Below are positions 54,101 to 57,663 of a DNA stretch of 57,663 nucleotides, piece by piece. The notes under the pieces were generated by a model. That model was not told the origin of the DNA, searched no databases, and worked only from the letters and a program-made list of their open reading frames with translations. Made by a program: the position numbers and the translations under genes. Numbering within the stretch: position 1 is the first letter of the stretch; the number at the start of each line of letters is the position of its first letter. The DNA comes from Prevotella sp. Its GTDB lineage: Bacteria > Bacteroidota > Bacteroidia > Bacteroidales > Bacteroidaceae. The stretch covers positions 1-57,663 of the forward strand of contig JAEAMQ010000031.1 of the NCBI GenBank assembly GCA_016901395.1, read 5' to 3'.

Positions 54101-54744
54101 GCCTTGGCCTCGTCAATCATAGTCTTCAGAGCCTGGGCAGTGGTATAGATGTCTAACAGCGACGCGTATGTAGCTGCATCGTCCACGCTCACAAAATACC
54201 AGTCAATATAGTTGCCTGCAGCGGGCAGGTTCCAGAACAGACGGGTATTGGTGGGATCAGCAGCATTGAGACCGAGATAAACATCGGAATAGGTAGCTGT
54301 GTTAAAATTGGCATTGCCGGCACCTACCGTGAATCGGTAGACGTCATCGGCCTGCGGAAGGATGGTCCAGAGGGTATCGGCCTGGTTAGCCCAGTCCACC
54401 CACAGGTCGCCGTCGGCAGCCGCCCATGTCATGAGGATGGCCTTCTTGGTTTCCACAGAGTCCTTTAAGATCACAGACTGGTTGTCCCATGTTCCGGTCT
54501 CGTCAAGGTGCTTCGAGAGCCACACCTTGTAACCAGCCTCTCCAACACTACCACGGGTGTTCCAATCGTTGGCACCCTTGAAGAACTGCTTAGCATCGAC
54601 ATTGTACAGATACATAGCCTCACCATACTGCAAAGCAGACTTCACAGGCACTGGCTTCTGGCGTACTCCGTCAACCACTGTAGCAGATACACTATTGCCG
54701 ACAAACAGCAACGTGCTCATGAAAAGTAGTTTTGTTAACTTCAT
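51178..54744 (-). CDS. Modular secreted protein with three FYRxG beta-sandwich modules (first gene of PUL 2)
   Basis: An 1188-residue exported protein with no catalytic domain recognised. Signal peptide to ~SVSAT. Residues ~38-188 look like a beta-trefoil/ricin-like segment (AMYLYNVDAKQFFKGANDW). Helical linkers (~190-255, 445-590, 790-930), similar to FIVAR-type spacers, alternate with three copies of one module at ~267-442, 594-785 and 941-1124. Each module shares an N-terminal ..F/Y..GW, a middle FYNKTxDxxQ..(G/N)xPxGxYxVxxxxFYRxG, and a terminal DW..xDNxxLxYxG. The C-terminal tail (EYFSINGAKKSSLTKGINIV) is of sorting type. The same module ends the GH51-GH43 protein. It leads the operon behind a consensus -7 box, so it may be the most abundant product. 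A glycan-binding or cell-surface scaffold role is proposed; homology to known CBMs is unproven. Confidence 0.7.
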   Translation of the reverse strand: MKLTKLLFMSTLLFVGNSVSATVVDGVRQKPVPVKSALQYGEAMYLYNVDAKQFFKGANDWNTRGSVGEAGYKVWLSKHLDETGTWDNQSVILKDSVETKKAILMTWAAADGDLWVDWANQADTLWTILPQADDVYRFTVGAGNANFNTATYSDVYLGLNAADPTNTRLFWNLPAAGNYIDWYFVSVDDAATYASLLDIYTTAQALKTMIDEAKAKNVDVAAQETVYLDETSTKDQLLAATDAVKEAMAKADESAATATAPLDKTALIVNPSYDANANTGWSGTAPAFQSYTDAEFYNKTYDYYQDITGAPRGVYMVSLSAFYRSGSTSAAYTNYKNNTNYNAKLYAKTGTDSLNASIVNPFVDAQTSSLASGETSLAVDGNTYYVPNNMSSAAEYFKAGLYAGNKLFFATEDGALRIGLKKNVEVGNDWTLFDNWKLTYYGNGADAYSMWLEEVKKAAKDYSTLSAGTVVTAGMVDAYNAKIAGMVSATNRQEVIDAIATIETESLAIDSNIVAWNDYQTAIAKGKVIAADSKIVGTDKDLLADYCDLESEDILNAATLTTEEVKAETEKVLTMIDNAVKNGITEGTDVSDKYLVNANFEGTNGWIKVAASGGNVAYGGTSTNKCYEAWNNSNFDIYQEVKGAPVGVYELSVQGFYRYGRGDNAWNAYSNGTADNSVVNIYVNNNATHFKSVFDEHVTYSGNGAGELYQNTGDLTPYINPDSTYWYPNDMGNSAIAFQNNLYKVSSYGVVARSGDVLRVGVKGATNQLGDSWAIWDNFKMVFQGTNADVVKPLLQQAIDALTTSAASTDVMGASVLTNANAAITDGNAALEQTDGKVMFDALTNVLNNNDSITASVALFKELQTKKDDLSSAIITSTALNATKDEAGILLENIETGLAAKNLENAQATDYISQIGSMISKLAIPADASTASDTNPVDMTGVIKTPSFEKDGANSVDGWNATGYNFGNDDTQKGALLLEFYNKTFDLNQTIENLPNGTYKVTANSFYRYGSTADDYSHFTANDTIGNAYLYAVSAADTMRTPLKLLSSGATIDNGYTGTANISGTDKYVPNSMVSANAYFLDGGYVNSVVVKVANGKLTLGIRQTNTVSTDWVIMDNFTLTYYGPNSTLTETGDYTGIENVEASSSAVVKAEYFSINGAKKSSLTKGINIVKMTLKDGSVKVRKVVVK

Positions 54745-54842
54745 AAAGCAAGAATTAATAGTTAATAAAAAGTATAAAATTAAATATAAGTTGGTTATTC
54801 CCTAAATTTAGGTTTTTTGTCGTTTAGTTGTTTCTTTGGGCA

Positions 54843-54850
54843 CAAATATA
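54843..54850 (-). promoter_or_regulatory. -7 box of the PUL 2 operon
   Basis: TATATTTG on the minus strand matches TAnnTTTG exactly, about 92 bp before the first PUL 2 start codon. No TTTG is found at the -33 position, which suggests an activator-dependent promoter. No other good -7 box was found in the short gaps of the operon. Confidence 0.5.
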
Positions 54851-55736
54851 ACAAATTTTAGATGAGTTTCATCATTTTTTAGGGGCTTTTTTTTTGAAAT
54901 TTGCAAAAAAGTGCATTTTTAACACTTTTCGAAGCGACAAAAGCATGATTTGTTCCGAAAAAGAGTCGAAAACAGATGAGAGGGTGCGGAGAAGCAACGA
55001 AGAGTAGGTGTGAGTCGGTACGCCATGAAATTGTCATGTAATCGGACGGGGAGGGAGAGGTGTCGGGCCGGAAAGAGACACCATATTATAATAGGTGTAG
55101 GTCAGCATGGATATAACTAACTCCTCGTAACAGCCCACCAAAAAAACATATCACTCTCCTCCCTACGGGGGGAGGGGGCAAGGGACAGAGGCACCGCCAA
55201 ATTTTGGCCTCGTAATGGTTCGAAATGAACGGTTTTGCGATTAGTACCGAATCGCGCGACGATTAGTATCGAATCATCATGCGATTAGTATCGAATCGTG
55301 AGACGATTAGTACCTAATCTCAAAGCCCTTGTTTTTCACAGGTTTCATCGATGGATAATGGAGGGGAAAAAACTCCGTACTGCTGCGCAGCTTTTCAGAA
55401 TATCCAAAGAATATCTTTTCTCTTTTTGGCATGCAAAATAGGAAATGCTCAACGCAAAAACTTCCCATATCATACTGCTGGACAACGCCGCACAGCACTC
55501 CCCTCCCTTTGAGAGGGTTAGGAAGGGTCTCTTGGAAAGGTCCTTTGGGAGAGCATAGCTATCGTGTAGCGCATAGCGTAACCCTCTGTGAAATCAAAAC
55601 AACGCGCGAGCCCATCTGTCATCTGTGCTACCTGCGAGAAAAGAAAATTGCGCCTTTGCGTTTATAGCGAGCGAACAATTATCACCCGAAACATGAAAAA
55701 ATCGAGCAGAACGCCGTGTAGCATCAGTATTTTTCT
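54851..55736. other. Intergenic region between PUL 2 and the DUF2851 gene
   Basis: No gene was recognised. It contains very AT-rich sequence at 54851-54930, C/G-rich REP-like segments near 55160 and 55500, and the largest 22-bp-period array (55238-55325). The short ORFs are formed by repeat sequence and have no family features. Confidence 0.65.
55238..55325. repeat. 22-bp-period tandem array, copy 3 (four units)
   Basis: Units start at 55238, 55260, 55282 and 55304, exactly 22 bp apart. The first three share CGATTAGTAYCGAATC and the fourth has CGATTAGTACCTAATC; the last ~6 bases of each unit vary. CGATT and AATCG are inverted half-sites. The array sits between divergent genes, unlike the other two copies, which sit between convergent ones. 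Confidence 0.9.
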
Positions 55737-55744
55737 TATCTTTG
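55737..55744 (+). promoter_or_regulatory. -7 box of the DUF2851 gene
   Basis: TATCTTTG matches TAnnTTTG, 43 bp before the ATG. The -33 element is not recognisable. Confidence 0.5.
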
Positions 55745-55787
55745 CCTAACGTTATGCTGACCAACCACCATCATACCATCACTTATC

Positions 55788-57104
55788 ATGGAACAACTCT
55801 TACACTATGTATGGAAACACAAGCTGTTTCCGCTACACGAACTTCATACGACCGATGGACAAACCCTCGAGGTGATAGACACCGGACTACACAATCACAA
55901 CGCAGGCCCAGACTTCTTCAACGCAAAGGTAAAAGTGGGCGGTGTGCTGTGGGTGGGCAACGTGGAGATACACGACAAGTCGTCAGACTGGTTTCTGCAT
56001 GGCCACGACCATGACCCGCACTATGACAACGTGGTGCTCCATGTGGTGGGCGTGGACGATGGCGAGGTGACGACAGCCGACGGCAACCACCCACCTCAAC
56101 TGCAGCTGGAGGTGCCCGGCACGGTACGACAAAACTATGAAGACTTGCTCCGGACCGACAACTATCCTCCCTGCTACAAAATCATTCCACAACTGTCATC
56201 ACTTACCGTCCACTCATGGATGAGCACGCTACAGACCGAACGGTTAGAACAGAAGACCGAGGCCATCAAGCAAAGGGTGAGTCTATGCGACGGCTCATGG
56301 GAGTCGGCCTATTTCGTGACGATGGCACGCAACTACGGCTTTGGCATCAACGGCGCAGCCTTCGAGCAGTGGGCGCTGTCGATTCCGCTCCACGCCGTAG
56401 ACCATCACCGCGACGACCTTTTTCAGATAGAGGCCATCTTCATGGGGCAGGCAGGTCTGCTCTCGCCCGATGCCGTGCCCGAACGCTACAGGGAAGAGGC
56501 CATGAGGGAAGGGTATTTCAACCGGTTGCGCAACGAATACCTCTATCTGGCCCACAAGTTCTCACTCCAGCCCATCGACTACAAGCTGTGGCGATTTCTC
56601 CGTTTGCGTCCGCAAAACTTCCCCCACATACGCATAGCACAGTTGGCCAACCTGTATTTTCACCACAAGGCAGGACTAAGCCAACTCGTTGATTGTAAGG
56701 ACATCAAGGCGGCAGGCGAACTGCTGCGCACCGGTGTGACACCTTATTGGGAGACACACTATACCTTTGGTTCGCCGAGTGAGAAAAAAGAAAAACGGCT
56801 GTCACCATTCTCCATCAACCTGCTGCTCATCAATACTGCCATCCCGATGCTCTTTGCTTACGGCCGGCACAAGCAGGACGAGACGCTCTGCGACCTCGCC
56901 TTCGACTTCCTGGAACAGCTCAAGGCGGAAAACAATCATATCGTACGGATGTGGCAGGACTGCGGTCTCCGTGTCGACAATGCAGGCGACTCCCAGGCCC
57001 TCATCCAACTCAAGAACGAATATTGCGACCGCAAGGAGTGCCTGAGATGCAGGATTGGATATCAGTATTTGAAAGGGGAGCGGAGGTCTCCCCAAGCCCC
57101 TTAG
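55788..57104 (+). CDS. DUF2851 family protein
   Basis: A 438-residue soluble protein without signal peptide or membrane segment. The opening MEQLLHYVWKHKLFP, then TTDGQTLEVIDTGLHNHNAGPDFFNAKVKVGG and WVGNVEIHDKSSDWFLHGHDHDPHYDNVVLHVV, is the strongly conserved N-terminal half of DUF2851, a family widespread in Bacteroidota. The C-terminal end carries CDRKECLRCRIGYQYLK, which could bind a metal through its cysteines. The histidine- and aspartate-rich core (HDHDPHYDN) and the GPDFxxAxV/EIHxxSxDW pattern resemble nuclease-like folds, but no function is established and none is claimed. An alternative ATG at 55755 lies in another frame and was not used. Confidence 0.88.
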   Translation: MEQLLHYVWKHKLFPLHELHTTDGQTLEVIDTGLHNHNAGPDFFNAKVKVGGVLWVGNVEIHDKSSDWFLHGHDHDPHYDNVVLHVVGVDDGEVTTADGNHPPQLQLEVPGTVRQNYEDLLRTDNYPPCYKIIPQLSSLTVHSWMSTLQTERLEQKTEAIKQRVSLCDGSWESAYFVTMARNYGFGINGAAFEQWALSIPLHAVDHHRDDLFQIEAIFMGQAGLLSPDAVPERYREEAMREGYFNRLRNEYLYLAHKFSLQPIDYKLWRFLRLRPQNFPHIRIAQLANLYFHHKAGLSQLVDCKDIKAAGELLRTGVTPYWETHYTFGSPSEKKEKRLSPFSINLLLINTAIPMLFAYGRHKQDETLCDLAFDFLEQLKAENNHIVRMWQDCGLRVDNAGDSQALIQLKNEYCDRKECLRCRIGYQYLKGERRSPQAP

Positions 57105-57172
57105 GTGTCAGCAAACGCTCCTTGACTATCGTCAAGCCTTATAGCCAATATCGGAATTATCCAACATCATCA

Positions 57173-57204
57173 CTTGATGGCTATCGAAAATATCAATAAC
57201 TTTG
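57173..57204 (+). promoter_or_regulatory. Promoter of the AspT/YidE-type transporter gene
   Basis: TAACTTTG at 57197-57204 matches the -7 consensus, with CTTG (one mismatch to TTTG) at 57173-57176, 20 bp upstream. The ATG is 25 bp after the -7 box. Confidence 0.55.
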
Positions 57205-57229
57205 CATCAGAAATTACTAATGGATAGTT

Positions 57230-57663
57230 ATGAATATTTTTGAAAATCTGTTCCGGGGCTTCCCGGATCTATGGGGCGGAGGAGTCGCCCACTCTGTGAT
57301 GCTTTTGTCATTGGTCATCACTTTAGGACTTTGTCTCGGTAAAATCAAGGTGAGAGGCATCTCGCTGGGACGAGCATGGATATTGTTCATCGGTTTGATT
57401 TTCGGTTATTTCTATTTCAATCTCGACGAGCATCTGCTCCATTTCCTCAAAGAATTCGGACTGATTCTCTTTGTCTATTCCATTGGTCTTGAGGTAGGTC
57501 CAAGCTTTTTCTCATCGTTCAAGAATGCAGGCAAGCAGCTCAACGGACTCGTAGTGATCATCATTGCCCTAAGCATCCTCACGGCCCTATCCATATTCTA
57601 TACCACCGGCACACCCATCGAGAGCATCGCCGGCATTTTATCGGGTGCCGTGACCAACACCCC
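57230..57663 (+). CDS. AspT/YidE-family transporter, N-terminal part (3' truncated by window edge)
   Basis: The frame is open from ATG 57230 to the end of the window, giving 144 residues. It begins MNIFENLFRGFPDL and contains four to five hydrophobic segments. Marked family lines are LVITLGLCLGKIKVRGISLG, LFVYSIGLEVGPSFFSSF and GILSGAVTNT at the cut, the AspT/YidE duplication signature that normally continues PAL. Full-length members have ~550 residues with two such membrane halves around TrkA-C (RCK_C) domains. They are aspartate:alanine or related exchangers, or transporters of unknown substrate in Bacteroidota. The substrate cannot be assigned from this fragment. Confidence 0.85.
   Translation, partial: MNIFENLFRGFPDLWGGGVAHSVMLLSLVITLGLCLGKIKVRGISLGRAWILFIGLIFGYFYFNLDEHLLHFLKEFGLILFVYSIGLEVGPSFFSSFKNAGKQLNGLVVIIIALSILTALSIFYTTGTPIESIAGILSGAVTNT

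Noticed and set aside
55238..55325. Possible CRISPR array
   Set aside because: The period is only 22 bp with ~6 variable bases per unit, too short for repeat plus spacer, and no cas gene is present.
55742..56014. A 90-codon frame overlapping the start of the DUF2851 gene
   Set aside because: It overlaps the DUF2851 gene in another frame, and the DUF2851 frame has the conserved N-terminal family sequence.

Overview
The window looks like a chromosomal segment of a gut-type Bacteroidota, most probably a Prevotellaceae member (Prevotella, Segatella or Xylanibacter-like). The basis is three SusC/SusD pairs, PCMD and calycin-like surface proteins, C-terminal tails of the YNLxGQRV...GxYIxxG type, -7 boxes of the Bacteroidota form TAnnTTTG, and no Shine-Dalgarno sites. 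No tRNA, rRNA, insertion sequence, phage gene or CRISPR array was seen.

Left part (1-11.3 kb): two PCMD-type surface proteins flank an outer-membrane beta-barrel. A convergent undecaprenyl-phosphate glycosyl-1-phosphate transferase follows, then a rightward group: an SpmA/SpmB-type nucleoside-recognition membrane protein, a polysaccharide flippase and an S46 dipeptidyl-peptidase of DPP7 type.

PUL 1 (11.4-24.5 kb) is a divergent polysaccharide utilisation locus. Leftward are GH127, SusC, SusD and a DUF4859 lipoprotein; rightward are GH97 and a second GH127. Two beta-L-arabinofuranosidase-family enzymes plus a retaining-type GH97 suggest a plant glycan with beta-L-Araf and alpha-Gal or beta-L-Arap, such as extensin-type hydroxyproline-rich glycoproteins or arabinogalactan-protein side chains. 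The substrate is inference.

The 24.5-26.3 kb gap has no firm gene. It is a mosaic of duplicated intergenic elements, including a ~235-bp element present twice with a conserved antisense micro-ORF.

PUL 2 (26.3-54.7 kb) is one long leftward run of ten genes. In transcription order: a 1188-residue modular secreted protein, a GH51-GH43 fusion, a four-repeat fasciclin (FAS1) lipoprotein, SusC, SusD, two further FAS1 lipoproteins, a second SusC with an atypical plug entry, a second SusD, and a GH128-like secreted glycosidase. Three FAS1 lipoproteins interleaved with two SusCD pairs make this the most unusual system here. A beta-sandwich-like module with the signature FYRxG occurs three times in the 1188-residue protein and once in the GH51-GH43 fusion. 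It is a candidate uncharacterised glycan-binding module. No dedicated PUL regulator (HTCS, SusR, ECF sigma/anti-sigma) lies in the window.

Right end: a DUF2851 housekeeping protein and the 5' part of an AspT/YidE-family transporter that runs off the window. Three intergenic regions (3.6, 25.4 and 55.3 kb) carry related tandem arrays with an exact 22-bp period, an unexplained repeat family.
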